Source: an uncultured Peptoniphilus sp. (GTDB lineage: Bacteria; Bacillota; Clostridia; Tissierellales; Peptoniphilaceae). From it: a stretch of DNA of 64,000 nucleotides. Below, in pieces: positions 6,503 through 13,920 of the stretch. Below the pieces are notes generated by a model. It was not told the DNA's origin. It was given only the letters and a program-made list of their open reading frames with translations, and searched no databases. The position numbers were made by a program, and so were the translations under genes. The first letter of the stretch is position 1, and the number at the start of each line of letters is the position of its first letter. The stretch lies in NCBI RefSeq assembly GCF_943913915.1, contig NZ_CALUAA010000007.1, positions 1 through 64,000 on the forward strand, read 5' to 3'.

Positions 6503-6727
6503 ATGAAACTGCTAAAATATAAAAACCTTTTAGGTTCATATGATTTTGAACCTGAAGATAATGTTTTTATTGGTAAGATTTTAGGTATTGAAGGGTATTT
6601 CTCTTTTGTCGGAGATACGGAAGAGGAAGCGATTCAAGATTTCAAAGAAGCTTGTGAATGTTATATAGAATACAAAAATAGCAAGAGCGAAGAAGATCTG
6701 GGGAGTAATATTGTTTTAGTTAGTTGA
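6503..6727 (+). CDS. HicB-like protein 2 (tandem paralog)
   Basis: This 74-residue paralog of the preceding gene starts with MKLLKYKNLLGS. It shares the DN…G-I-GI strand and the GDTEEEA helix, but has diverged in the middle. The ribosome-site leader is nearly identical to that of its neighbour 53 bp upstream, while a promoter is not obvious, so co-transcription is likely. There is no toxin partner and no DNA-binding extension. A good terminator follows at 6735. Confidence 0.72.
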   Translation: MKLLKYKNLLGSYDFEPEDNVFIGKILGIEGYFSFVGDTEEEAIQDFKEACECYIEYKNSKSEEDLGSNIVLVS

Positions 6728-6734
6728 CTTGAAG

Positions 6735-6761
6735 GGCTATCTTAACGGGTAGCCTTTTTTT
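6735..6761 (+). terminator. Terminator of the HicB-like pair
   Basis: GGCTATC pairs with GGTAGCC (one G-U) around TTAAC, followed by seven T. Confidence 0.75.
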
Positions 6762-6934
6762 ATTGCATAATCAATTATCACCGCCAATTATTTGGAAGGA
6801 CTACCCCGACCGTTTCGGAGTATGCTTTCGTTTATTGCTAATAGTAAACTACCCCCTTATGGTGAGTAGATGAGTGTTTAATGGCTTTAAGTGTGTATAG
6901 GGTGGTATAGCTTAGCAAGAAATGAGGTGTTCTT

Positions 6935-7021
6935 ATGGTGCGTTACAGCCCTTCCCCGTTTATTCATTTTGCCGAAGGTGTAGAACCTACTGATTCATTT
7001 AAGGTTTATTACTATCACTAG
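6935..7021 (+). CDS. Possible 28-residue micro-ORF
   Basis: ATG at 6935 follows GAGGTG after about 5 nt and a reverse TTGCTAA motif. The leader TTAGCAAGAAATGAG resembles that of the first HicB-like gene. The peptide begins MVRYSPSPFIHF and ends with four aromatic/His residues. There is no known match. The support is the ribosome site and the shared leader only. Confidence 0.3.
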   Translation: MVRYSPSPFIHFAEGVEPTDSFKVYYYH

Positions 7022-7113
7022 CAGATGAGAAAGATTCATATATTCTATCTATTGCTAAAGTCTTTTAGATATACCTACATAAGGGGAAGGAATCAACTAC
7101 TTAGCATGATAGC

Positions 7114-7241
7114 GTTTATAAAAGCTAACTGTTTATAAAAGTACACTTATAAAAATATAGAAAAGAGAGGCGTAAATGTGTTTATAAAACACAGAAAAAT
7201 AGTTTAGAAACGTTTGTAAATAAATATAGACTTTTATAAAC
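7114..7241 (+). promoter_or_regulatory. Array of GTTTATAAAAG sites: predicted resolvase res site/operator
   Basis: The 11-mer GTTTATAAAAG occurs exactly at 7114-7124 and 7131-7141 and, inverted, at 7231-7241. Close variants lie at 7146-7156 (CTTATAAAAAT) and 7180-7190 (GTTTATAAAAC, inside the palindrome TGTGTTTATAAAACACA). A weaker GTTTGTAAATA lies at 7212. Small serine resolvases bind several such paired sites directly upstream of their own gene. The last site overlaps the putative promoter (TAGACT 7227-7232, TATAAT 7250-7255), which suggests autorepression (inference). Confidence 0.65.
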
Positions 7242-7285
7242 ATGATATGTATAATGAGATCAGATTCAAGGAAGGGGGAAATAAA

Positions 7286-7948
7286 ATGGCAACGAATTAT
7301 ACCTATGGTTATGCGAGAGTATCGACAAAAGAACAAAATGAAGATCGGCAAGTGAAGGCAATCTATGATTATTGCAATCAGAAGAATATTCCTATTGATG
7401 AACGACATATAATTATCGACAAAGCAAGCGGAAAAGATTTCAACAGAAAGAATTATTCTGCGTTGCGTGATACGATGCTACGTTCGGGCGATACGCTTAT
7501 TATTAAAGAACTAGACCGTCTAGGGCGTAATAAGGAAGAGATAAAAAGGGAACTGGAACACTTCAAAGCGGAAGGTGTTAGGGTGAAGATCCTCAACATT
7601 CCCACGACACTGATTGATTTAGAGGGCGAACAATCTTCTCAATGGGTCATAGAGATGGTAAATAACATTCTTATAGAAGTGCTGGGAGCTATTGCCGAAG
7701 AAGAGCGATTAAAGATAAGGCAACGACAACGGGAAGGAATCGACCTTGCCAAAGCTAGAGGGGTGGAATTGGGTAGACCGAAGATGAACTATTCCACCAT
7801 TAGCGAGAAGCAACGCAAACTAATTGCTGAACTATATCCCCAATGGAAAACGAAAGAGATCACGGCAACGGCATTTATGGAAAAGGTGGAACTGAAACGG
7901 AATACCTTTTATAAGATCATGAAAGAGTACGAGGAAGAAGTATTGTAA
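7286..7948 (+). CDS. Serine recombinase / resolvase
   Basis: This 220-residue protein is a small serine recombinase of the resolvase/invertase family. It opens with YGYARVSTKEQNEDRQ, which places the catalytic Ser at residue 13. It continues with IIKELDRLGRNKEEI (active-site Arg region), a long E-helix and a C-terminal helix-turn-helix (about 170-215). ATG 7286 follows GAAGGGGG and was chosen over the upstream in-frame ATG at 7247, which has no site. Upstream lies a repeated-site array that looks like its res/operator. Roles could be multimer resolution of an excised circle or inversion. Its last gene position before attR suggests a core maintenance function. Confidence 0.92.
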   Translation: MATNYTYGYARVSTKEQNEDRQVKAIYDYCNQKNIPIDERHIIIDKASGKDFNRKNYSALRDTMLRSGDTLIIKELDRLGRNKEEIKRELEHFKAEGVRVKILNIPTTLIDLEGEQSSQWVIEMVNNILIEVLGAIAEEERLKIRQRQREGIDLAKARGVELGRPKMNYSTISEKQRKLIAELYPQWKTKEITATAFMEKVELKRNTFYKIMKEYEEEVL

Positions 7949-8052
7949 TTGAAAGAAGCTTGTGCTAAAGTGTTTATGAGTCCTAGAGATACTCGGATAT
8001 ACCTAGTTGATAAACAGGGCGGAAGCATTGGAATTTCAACCTTTGTCCCTTC

Positions 8053-8087
8053 AAGGTCAGGGGTTCGAATCCTCTGTGGTACGCCAA
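8053..8087 (+). repeat. Right attachment repeat (attR), 35 bp
   Basis: This is the second copy of the tRNA-Arg 3' segment. There is no tRNA 5' half upstream, so it is not a gene. It marks the right end of the island and is followed 6-30 bp later by a terminator hairpin that probably served the tRNA before insertion. Confidence 0.92.
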
Positions 8088-8092
8088 ATTTA

Positions 8093-8119
8093 GTCTAATC
8101 GAGAGATTAGGCTTTTTTT
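8093..8119 (+). terminator. Terminator right of attR (probable original tRNA-Arg terminator)
   Basis: CTAATC-GAGA-GATTAG is followed by GC and a T run. It starts a few bases beyond attR, exactly where a tRNA terminator would be before the insertion. Confidence 0.8.
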
Positions 8120-8207
8120 GTATTTATTTGTCTACACTTAAAACAACTTATTGAGGCTATTTCGGTTATTGATACCTATAATTATAGAGAAGAAAGTAGG
8201 GATTTCT

Positions 8208-8492
8208 ATGTACGCCATTGCTGTTGAGTTAAAACCGGAAAGTCTAGAACTATATTTTCGTGATTCGAATAAGACAGCATTCGATGAGATATCTGATGAA
8301 TTGAGGCAATATAGATTTGAAAAAACCATTGGTGGAATTTATATCAATACTCAAGAGCAAGACGGACTAAAGAATGTATATTGTGCCATTAATGAACTAT
8401 CCAGAATCGACTGGTTTAAGAAAAGTCTTCGTAACTTAACTGTATTTAAAGTAGAGGACTGGTCGGATTTTACTTCGATTATAAAAGAATAA
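8208..8492 (+). CDS. vapD: VapD-like endoribonuclease
   Basis: The 94-residue product starts MYAIAVELK and has the family pattern: an alternating first strand, a FDEISDEL helix, a GGIYIN strand, a segment ending INELSRIDWFKKSL, and an FKVEDWSDFT strand. VapD proteins have a Cas2-like ferredoxin fold and act as mRNA-cleaving toxins in some bacteria. ATG 8208 was chosen because AAGTAGGG precedes it and the family begins MYAIAF. The in-frame ATG at 8151 has no site. No VapX-like antitoxin gene is visible between attR and this gene. It is followed by its own terminator. Its place just outside the island's right repeat may be chance or a trace of an older insertion. Confidence 0.8.
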   Translation: MYAIAVELKPESLELYFRDSNKTAFDEISDELRQYRFEKTIGGIYINTQEQDGLKNVYCAINELSRIDWFKKSLRNLTVFKVEDWSDFTSIIKE

Positions 8493-8523
8493 AAGGGCTG
8501 TTCACTATGAACAGCCCTTTAAA
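8491..8523. terminator. Terminator between vapD and the ECF S-component gene
   Basis: GGGCTGTTC-ACTAT-GAACAGCCC is a perfect 9-bp stem flanked by AAAA and TTTAAAAA. It can serve both convergent genes. Confidence 0.85.
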
Positions 8524-8567
8524 AATAATTTTTCATATCATATGTAATTTCCTTTTATAATAACCTA

Positions 8568-9071
8568 TTATTGATTCATCTTTTTTATAATCGGTGCACT
8601 TTTGAGTACGGGGTATAAAATGGTAGCAAGGACGGCGCCGGCTACACCTTGTAAGATATTGGGGACGAAGCTTGCCAATGCGGTAGGGAAATTGTAAAGT
8701 ATAATGCCTTCTGCTAATAGATAACCTACTGCCATAACAAGACCTGCGAGAATTGCCGATACAAGAGGAGGAAACTTTGTCTTTTCGTTTAAGGTGCCGG
8801 CCAAGTAACCTTCTAGACCTTTTACAACGAGTGTAATGGGAGCGTAAAATGCATAGCCGCTCAAGAGATCCGCTAAAGCGGATCCGATACCGCCGACAAT
8901 GCCGCCGACCGTTTTACCTAATAGTAAACCGGCGCAAATTAATAGGGTGTCACCGATATTGAGATAGCCTTTTGTAGCAGGGATGGGAATTTGTATTACC
9001 ATAGTTGCTATCGTCGTCAAGGCTATAAACATAGCGATGAGGGTAAGTTTTTGTGTCGATAGTTTTTTCAT
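8568..9071 (-). CDS. ECF transporter substrate-binding (S) component
   Basis: This 167-residue membrane protein has five or six hydrophobic segments. It is the vitamin-binding S subunit of an energy-coupling factor importer and works with a shared EcfA-A'-T module not found in this window. The motifs TKGYLNIGDTLLICAGLLLG and GGIGSALADLLSGYAFYAP, with KGLEGYLAG, are typical of the riboflavin/uncharacterised S-component group (ECF-ribofla_trS type). The substrate cannot be assigned. The inner ATG (9071) is preferred because GAAAGG lies 9 nt before it. The upstream ATG at 9080 sits directly on that site. I see no riboswitch in 9072-9261, only a short in-frame leader-like ORF of doubtful meaning. 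Confidence 0.85.
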   Translation of the reverse strand: MKKLSTQKLTLIAMFIALTTIATMVIQIPIPATKGYLNIGDTLLICAGLLLGKTVGGIVGGIGSALADLLSGYAFYAPITLVVKGLEGYLAGTLNEKTKFPPLVSAILAGLVMAVGYLLAEGIILYNFPTALASFVPNILQGVAGAVLATILYPVLKSAPIIKKMNQ

Positions 9072-9194
9072 ATGTATCATCCTTTCTCTTCTATAGTAGT
9101 AGACTTTTCATGAGACCAACAGTACCAAAGCTCGAATTCATAAGGGTATCAGTTTTTGGAGAAGATGCATTGCCTTCTGTGACGATTCGCTCCA

Positions 9195-9203
9195 TGATAT
9201 AAT
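9195..9203 (+). promoter_or_regulatory. Extended -10 promoter before ybaK
   Basis: TGATATAAT lies about 70 nt upstream of the ybaK start. The -35 region is poor. Confidence 0.5.
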
Positions 9204-9273
9204 GGTATAGATTAAAGATAAATGTAATTTTGAGATAATTTAATTTCTTCAGATGTAAACAATGAGGTGTTTT

Positions 9274-9747
9274 ATGAAAAAGACGAATGCTCTCAGAATG
9301 CTGGACAGCCACTCCATCCAATATGATGTAGTGGAGTACGATCCCTCGGTAGAGGTGGATGGTGCTAAGATTGCAAAGGCTAATGATCTTCCCACTAATG
9401 AGGTATTTAAAACTTTGGTTGCAGAGGGAAAGGATCGAGCTCATTTTGTCTTCGTCATACCGGTAGAGGAAGAACTGGATCTTAAAAAAGCGGCTAAAGT
9501 TGCCGGAGAGAAAAAAATGGAAATGCTTCATGTGAAAGATCTTTTAAACTTAACAGGCTATGTTCGGGGAGGTTGCTCGCCCATCGGCATGAAGAAGGAG
9601 TTTCCGACTTTTATACACGAATCAGCTTTAAATTATGAACGAATTTATGTCAGTGCCGGCAAGAAGGGACTTCAGATGCATTTGTCTCCGAAGGACCTTG
9701 CGGAGGTCTGTCATGGTAAATTTCTGGATATCACGAAAGAGGGTTAA
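9274..9747 (+). CDS. ybaK: Cys-tRNA(Pro)/Cys-tRNA(Cys) deacylase YbaK
   Basis: The 157-residue protein belongs to the YbaK/ProX-like editing family, which hydrolyses cysteine wrongly attached to tRNA-Pro in trans. Typical features are KTNALRMLDS at the N-terminus, VFKTLVAEG with the conserved lysine, FVFVIPVEEELDLKKAAKV, and the GYVRGGCSPIGMKK loop with the GxxSP-like catalytic region. ATG 9274 follows GAGGTG. The upstream ATG at 9262 overlaps that site. The gene ends one base before the phosphosugar mutase start, so the two form an operon. Confidence 0.92.
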   Translation: MKKTNALRMLDSHSIQYDVVEYDPSVEVDGAKIAKANDLPTNEVFKTLVAEGKDRAHFVFVIPVEEELDLKKAAKVAGEKKMEMLHVKDLLNLTGYVRGGCSPIGMKKEFPTFIHESALNYERIYVSAGKKGLQMHLSPKDLAEVCHGKFLDITKEG

Positions 9748-9748
9748 G

Positions 9749-11428
9749 ATGGATATAAAGGATCGCATTACTATATGGAAATCTCTCGACCACGTGTCGG
9801 AGGAGGACCTCAAGCGTTTAGAGACCATGAGTGAAGCTGAGTGTGAGGAAAGCTTTTATAAAGAACTTTCCTTCGGTACGGCGGGCCTTCGCGGGAAAAT
9901 AGGGCCCGGAACCAACTGCATGAATGAACAGGTAATAGCTCGGGCCACGAGAGGTCTTGCCGAGGTGATTGCAAGCCGAGGTGAAGAGGCGAAAAAGCGA
10001 GGCGTCGCCATAGGCTGGGATGTTCGGGAGCGGAGCGAGACCTTTATGCGGGTAGCTGCATCTGTTTCGGCCAGCCAAGGGGTTCACGCTTATATCTATG
10101 CCGGCATTCGACCGACCCCTATGGTATCCTTTGCCGTTCGTGAACTGGGTACGATGGCCGGAGTGATGATTACGGCGAGTCACAACCCGAGAGAATATAA
10201 CGGCTACAAGGTCTATTGGGAAGAAGGCTCGCAGATCAGAGACGATATGGCCGATGAAATTTCAGAGGCCATCGATCAGTTCGATTACAATGTATGGCCT
10301 GAAAAAAGCTTTGAAGATTATAAGAGGGAAGGCTTGATCCATACGATCGAAGAGGATGTAGAAGAAAAGTATTACCGTTTGACTCTCGAAAAAGCTCTCG
10401 AAGAAGATATCGACAAGGATATTTCCATCGTCTATACGCCTTTAAACGGCGTTGGGAATCTACCGGTGCGACGAGTATTTGAAACGAGGGGCTTTCAAAA
10501 TGTTCATCTGGTGGAAGAACAGGTCGAACCGGATCCGACCTTTAAAAGTGTAGGGTATCCTAATCCTGAAGACTTAAATGCCTTTAGAAAATCTGTGGAA
10601 CTCGGCGAAAAAATTGACGCGGATATTCTTATCGCCACGGATCCGGACTGCGATCGGGTAGCTATGATGGCGAAAGATGCCAATGGTACATTCATTCCTT
10701 TTTCCGGAAATCAAATCGGCGCTCTACTAATTGATTATATTCTTTCCCGAAGAAAAGCTCACGGCACCATTCCCGCAAACGGCGCCATGGTACAGAGCAT
10801 CGTCTCCGGGGACCTGACACGGGCCGTTGCCGAATATTACGGAGTGGACATGTATATGACTCTTACGGGTTTTAAAAATATCTGCGCCCCCGCCAATGAA
10901 TGGGACCGCACGAAAGATCACGAGTTTTTATTCGGTTTCGAGGAGAGTATCGGATACGTTTACGGCGATCACGTGCGGGATAAAGACGGTGTTGTATCGT
11001 CTATGATGATTGCGGAAATGGCGGCCTACTATTTACAAAAAGGCATAAGACTTCCGGATGTAATGGAATCCCTTTATGAACGCCACGGTTATTACGCTGA
11101 AAAACTTCTGTCATTTGTTCGCGAAGGGCAGGAAGGACAGGAAGAAATCGCATCGATGATGAAGGATTTAAGAGAGAATCCCCTGGCATCTGTGAAATCG
11201 CTAAAAGTTTCCGAAATCATCGACTATAAAGACGGCGTCGATGGCATCGGCGCAAGTAATGTATTGGAATACCACCTGGAAGACGGAAGTCGCTTTTCCA
11301 TCCGCCCTTCAGGAACAGAGCCGAAAATAAAACTTTATATATATACTAAAGACGCTTTCGAAGAACGAGCAAAGGAGAAAATCGACTGGATTTTAAATAG
11401 CGTTACCCGTCGGTTAAACTTATCATGA
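9749..11428 (+). CDS. pgcA: Phospho-sugar mutase (phosphoglucomutase/phosphomannomutase)
   Basis: This 559-residue alpha-D-phosphohexomutase interconverts sugar 1- and 6-phosphates through a phosphoserine enzyme. GTAGLRG (43-49) opens domain 1. The active-site loop TASHNP has its Ser at 144. The metal-binding DPDCDR is at 298-303, the sugar-binding GFEESIGY near 395 and the phosphate-binding RPSGTEPK near 520. The length matches PgcA-type enzymes. ATG 9749 follows AGAGGG and is in the same frame as a longer upstream ORF inside ybaK, which has no site. Its stop overlaps the next gene by 4 bp (ATGA). Confidence 0.94.
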   Translation: MDIKDRITIWKSLDHVSEEDLKRLETMSEAECEESFYKELSFGTAGLRGKIGPGTNCMNEQVIARATRGLAEVIASRGEEAKKRGVAIGWDVRERSETFMRVAASVSASQGVHAYIYAGIRPTPMVSFAVRELGTMAGVMITASHNPREYNGYKVYWEEGSQIRDDMADEISEAIDQFDYNVWPEKSFEDYKREGLIHTIEEDVEEKYYRLTLEKALEEDIDKDISIVYTPLNGVGNLPVRRVFETRGFQNVHLVEEQVEPDPTFKSVGYPNPEDLNAFRKSVELGEKIDADILIATDPDCDRVAMMAKDANGTFIPFSGNQIGALLIDYILSRRKAHGTIPANGAMVQSIVSGDLTRAVAEYYGVDMYMTLTGFKNICAPANEWDRTKDHEFLFGFEESIGYVYGDHVRDKDGVVSSMMIAEMAAYYLQKGIRLPDVMESLYERHGYYAEKLLSFVREGQEGQEEIASMMKDLRENPLASVKSLKVSEIIDYKDGVDGIGASNVLEYHLEDGSRFSIRPSGTEPKIKLYIYTKDAFEERAKEKIDWILNSVTRRLNLS

Positions 11429-12330
11429 TTCTTATAGTAGATACCAACCCTATTTTAGAACGCAGATTGACAGGAGATAGCTTCCCCAAAGGAGGAAGAG
11501 GTGAGGCGATAGAGAGTGTTACCTCCGCCAAAGGTTACGGTGCCGAGATGGCTTCTCTCGCCGAAGACATGAATGAAGGTGCCCGGCTGCTTACTTTTTT
11601 AGGCGGCTTTGCCGGCGAGCGTTATGAGAAGCTTTTAAGCCAATCGGGCATTGTTCTGAAATCGGAGACCTTACGTGACGAAACACAGGAGCGCTTTATT
11701 CTCGAGGAAAAATATAAGACCACGTCGATCTACACAAAAGAGCCTCGCATTACACGGGAAGATACGGTGGATTTTTACGAGGATTTTGTGCGGGAAAGCG
11801 TCTCAAGTGATGTGGTGGTTATCGCCAAAGGAACGCGCTCAAAGGATCCAGAATCTATGAAGCTTCCAATGGTGCGCTACGCAAGGAGTAAATCTAAGCC
11901 TGTGATCATTCTATCCGATGAGAGGGACGATGTGGAGGAAGTGCGGGAGGCGAAGCCCTTCGGAGTGATCATCGATCGCTCCGCCTTGAGCAAGCTTGTA
12001 AACCGCAATCTTCAGTTCTTAGGCGACATCGCTTCAACTGTTACAAAACTTTACGGCGACGATATCCCCCTTATTCTCGTAACCGGAAGTCCCAAGGGAT
12101 CGATTCTATACTGCAGGGGAGAATACTTCTTTGCAAAAAACGACGAGGTCAACGATTACTTCAATCCTCACTACGCGGCTGTGGCCATGGCGGCGGGGAT
12201 CGTTCGAAAATACGACGCACCGACGCTTTTAAAGCTGACTGCAGCGGCTGCACAAAGTGAAGAGACTACGGATTTCGCCACGATTAAATCCGATATGAAT
12301 CGAATTAAAGTACAGACTATGGAGGTTTAA
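11425..12330 (+). CDS. PfkB-fold sugar-kinase-like protein, catalytic motif lost
   Basis: The 301 residues follow the ribokinase/1-phosphofructokinase fold: MILIVDTNPILERRL, an AKGYGAEMA segment where PfkB enzymes have a conserved GGKG-like motif, a TFLGGFAGE strand, and a C-terminal AAVAMAAGIV helix. In active PfkB kinases the region just before that helix is GAGD, whose Asp is the catalytic base. Here it reads NDYFNPHYAA. The ATP-binding side is also poorly conserved. It is probably a non-catalytic relative or acts on an unusual substrate. It overlaps pgcA by 4 bp and is 1 bp from the isochorismatase-like gene, so a common role with the mutase is suggested but not shown. Confidence 0.65.
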   Translation: MILIVDTNPILERRLTGDSFPKGGRGEAIESVTSAKGYGAEMASLAEDMNEGARLLTFLGGFAGERYEKLLSQSGIVLKSETLRDETQERFILEEKYKTTSIYTKEPRITREDTVDFYEDFVRESVSSDVVVIAKGTRSKDPESMKLPMVRYARSKSKPVIILSDERDDVEEVREAKPFGVIIDRSALSKLVNRNLQFLGDIASTVTKLYGDDIPLILVTGSPKGSILYCRGEYFFAKNDEVNDYFNPHYAAVAMAAGIVRKYDAPTLLKLTAAAAQSEETTDFATIKSDMNRIKVQTMEV

Positions 12331-12331
12331 A

Positions 12332-12880
12332 ATGGATTTTAAATTAGATCGCAACAAGACGATGTTTTTATTTATCGATATTCAGGATTCCCTGGCCAAT
12401 GCCATTTACGAAAAAGACCGCATGCTTCACTACGCCGGTGTCCTGGCTGATACGGCGGAAATTATGAAGATCCCCGCGATCTTTACGACCCAATATAAAA
12501 AAGGATTGGGTGAGTTTAATGATGATATTCGAAACAAGGTAACGGAAGCTGTGGATTTCGATAAAAAAGCATTCTCCTGTATGCTGGATGAGGATATCGC
12601 AGCCTATATTGATAAAGAAAAACCCGAACAGATTGTTCTATGCGGCATGGAAGCTCATATTTGTGTGCTCCTTACCGTAAGAGATCTGATTGAGCGAGGT
12701 ATCGATGTTTATGTAGCACAAGACGCTATCAGCTCCCGCAATCCGGAATCCGCCATCTTCGCCTATGAAGAGATGCGTCAAATGGGCGCGTCGATTCGCC
12801 CGTCGGAATCGATTTTATTCGATCTCAACAGTGTATCGGGAACCGACGAGTTCAAAGCAGTACAAAAGCTCATTAAATAA
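12332..12880 (+). CDS. Isochorismatase-like cysteine hydrolase
   Basis: This 182-residue member of the isochorismatase/nicotinamidase superfamily has the expected triad: Asp16 in FLFIDIQ, a Lys in FDKKAFS (78/79) and Cys111 in GMEAHICV. It is closest in pattern to the YcaC-type group, whose substrates are mostly unknown. The family cleaves C-N or ether bonds in small molecules. It starts just after the PfkB-like gene and its stop abuts the next start, so it lies within an operon from ybaK to the CYTH gene. Confidence 0.85.
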   Translation: MDFKLDRNKTMFLFIDIQDSLANAIYEKDRMLHYAGVLADTAEIMKIPAIFTTQYKKGLGEFNDDIRNKVTEAVDFDKKAFSCMLDEDIAAYIDKEKPEQIVLCGMEAHICVLLTVRDLIERGIDVYVAQDAISSRNPESAIFAYEEMRQMGASIRPSESILFDLNSVSGTDEFKAVQKLIK

Positions 12881-13920
12881 TGCGGTTTTTGCATACAGCG
12901 GATCTGCACTTAGGTAGAAGCTTTCCCTTTTCTCGCCCGAAGGATAGGGAAGAGGGACGACAAGATCGCTTTTTAACATTTAAAAGAATTTTAGAGTGCG
13001 GTGCATCTCAATCCGTCGACTATCTGTTTTTAGTCGGCGATATTTTCGAGCAGGAAAAAGTAACGCCGGAAGAAGTAGATTATGTACTCGCTCTTTTAGG
13101 GGATCAACAATTTGAGACGCTTCTTCTTTTAGGGAATCACGACTTTAAGCTCTACGACTATATTTCCCGCCGCCTTCCCGAAAATGTCTTTCTCTTCGAA
13201 CAGGGGGCACTCAGTGAATACCGAGACGAGAAGCGGGGAATTATTTTCTACGGTACAAGCTGGGATCGAGACAGTTACCATCGCATTTTACAGTGTAGCG
13301 GAGAGGGTTTCAGTGATGATTATCGACATATCTTATTACATCACGGCAATTGGACCGGGGGAGATGGGTATTTTCCCGTCGATGCGAATATTTTACCTTT
13401 CTTCGATTACATCGCTTTAGGTCATGTGCATAAACCGATTTTATATGAGAATAAATTGCAGATGTGCGGCACGCCGGAACCTTTGGATCGTACGGATCGG
13501 GGAAGACTCGGCATCGTCTATGGCGAGCTTTCAGATATGCTTTCGACTAAATATATTCCCATAGCGCATCGCATTCTTCGCCATAAAACCTTGAACGCAT
13601 CGTCTGAAGATGTAATGGAAGAGATGAAGGCAGGCTTGCAGGATGACCGCGCGATTTACAGTTTTCAAATTGCGGGAGCATATAGCGGTATCCTCGACAA
13701 GGAAATCCGCCACGCTCTGGATCTCGCCGACGTAGCTTATGAAGTGGAATGGGCCAGGGACTTGCCGAAATTAATCGAACGAGTATATCAGGCTCACGAA
13801 AAGGACGCTTTAGGCGAATTTATCCGTCGAGCGGGAAAACTCAATGAGGATGAGGATACGATTCTTGCCGTCTGTGACATGGGTATTCGTTCACTTTTGG
13901 GAGAGCACTATGATTCATAA
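12880..13920 (+). CDS. yhaO: YhaO/SbcD-like DNA repair exonuclease
   Basis: This 346-residue calcineurin-like metallophosphoesterase has the Mre11/SbcD layout: TADLHLG (Asp8, His10), GDIFE, GNHD, HHG and GHVHK supply the two-metal site. The C-terminal 120 residues form a cap and partner-binding region. With the following ATPase it should form an SbcCD-like nuclease acting on DNA ends or hairpins. The 11-bp overlap with the ATPase gene supports a complex. The name follows the Bacillus yhaO-yhaN pair by layout. Confidence 0.85.
   Translation: MRFLHTADLHLGRSFPFSRPKDREEGRQDRFLTFKRILECGASQSVDYLFLVGDIFEQEKVTPEEVDYVLALLGDQQFETLLLLGNHDFKLYDYISRRLPENVFLFEQGALSEYRDEKRGIIFYGTSWDRDSYHRILQCSGEGFSDDYRHILLHHGNWTGGDGYFPVDANILPFFDYIALGHVHKPILYENKLQMCGTPEPLDRTDRGRLGIVYGELSDMLSTKYIPIAHRILRHKTLNASSEDVMEEMKAGLQDDRAIYSFQIAGAYSGILDKEIRHALDLADVAYEVEWARDLPKLIERVYQAHEKDALGEFIRRAGKLNEDEDTILAVCDMGIRSLLGEHYDS

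Larger units (their letters stand above)
4740..7058. repeat. Dispersed TTGCTAA heptamers in the island's non-coding right half
   Basis: Exact TTGCTAA occurs at 4740, 4842, 5088, 5205, 5753, 6146, 6835 and 7052. The reverse TTAGCAA occurs at 6192 and 6912. Nearly all are outside long coding regions. Composition predicts about half an occurrence for both strands over this length (my estimate). Flanks often extend the match toward TTCTTGCTAAGATT. Further copies lie inside coding sequence at 882, 2467 and 4450. Iterons, binding sites of an island protein, or RNA processing signals are possible. Confidence 0.65.
111..8087. mobile_element. Integrated genomic island in tRNA-Arg
   Basis: A perfect 35-bp direct repeat (111-145 and 8053-8087) that includes the 3' end of tRNA-Arg brackets an AT-rich segment. 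The segment has a tyrosine integrase at its left end and a serine resolvase at its right end. This is the usual layout of a tRNA-targeted integrative element. Inside are three paralogous small proteins, an SF2 helicase, a BRO-N remnant, two HicB-like proteins and long non-coding tracts rich in short repeats. No relaxase, coupling protein, terminase, capsid or known defence genes are seen, so it is not a recognisable conjugative element or complete prophage. It may be a satellite or a cryptic element dependent on a helper (inference). Confidence 0.9.

Noticed and set aside
7949..8100. A TTG-started frame that runs from the resolvase stop through attR and ends after it.
   Set aside because: There is no ribosome site. 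The last third simply translates the tRNA 3' segment, a common artefact at tRNA attachment sites.
9091..9531. Minus-strand ORF opposite ybaK, with a tail that could be a leader peptide for the S-component gene.
   Set aside because: Most of it is the shadow of ybaK. No promoter or ribosome site supports the short tail, and I see no riboswitch fold there.
13844..13909. Longer start for the YhaN-like ATPase.
   Set aside because: The extension lies wholly inside yhaO without a ribosome site. ATG 13910 gives the standard N-terminus.
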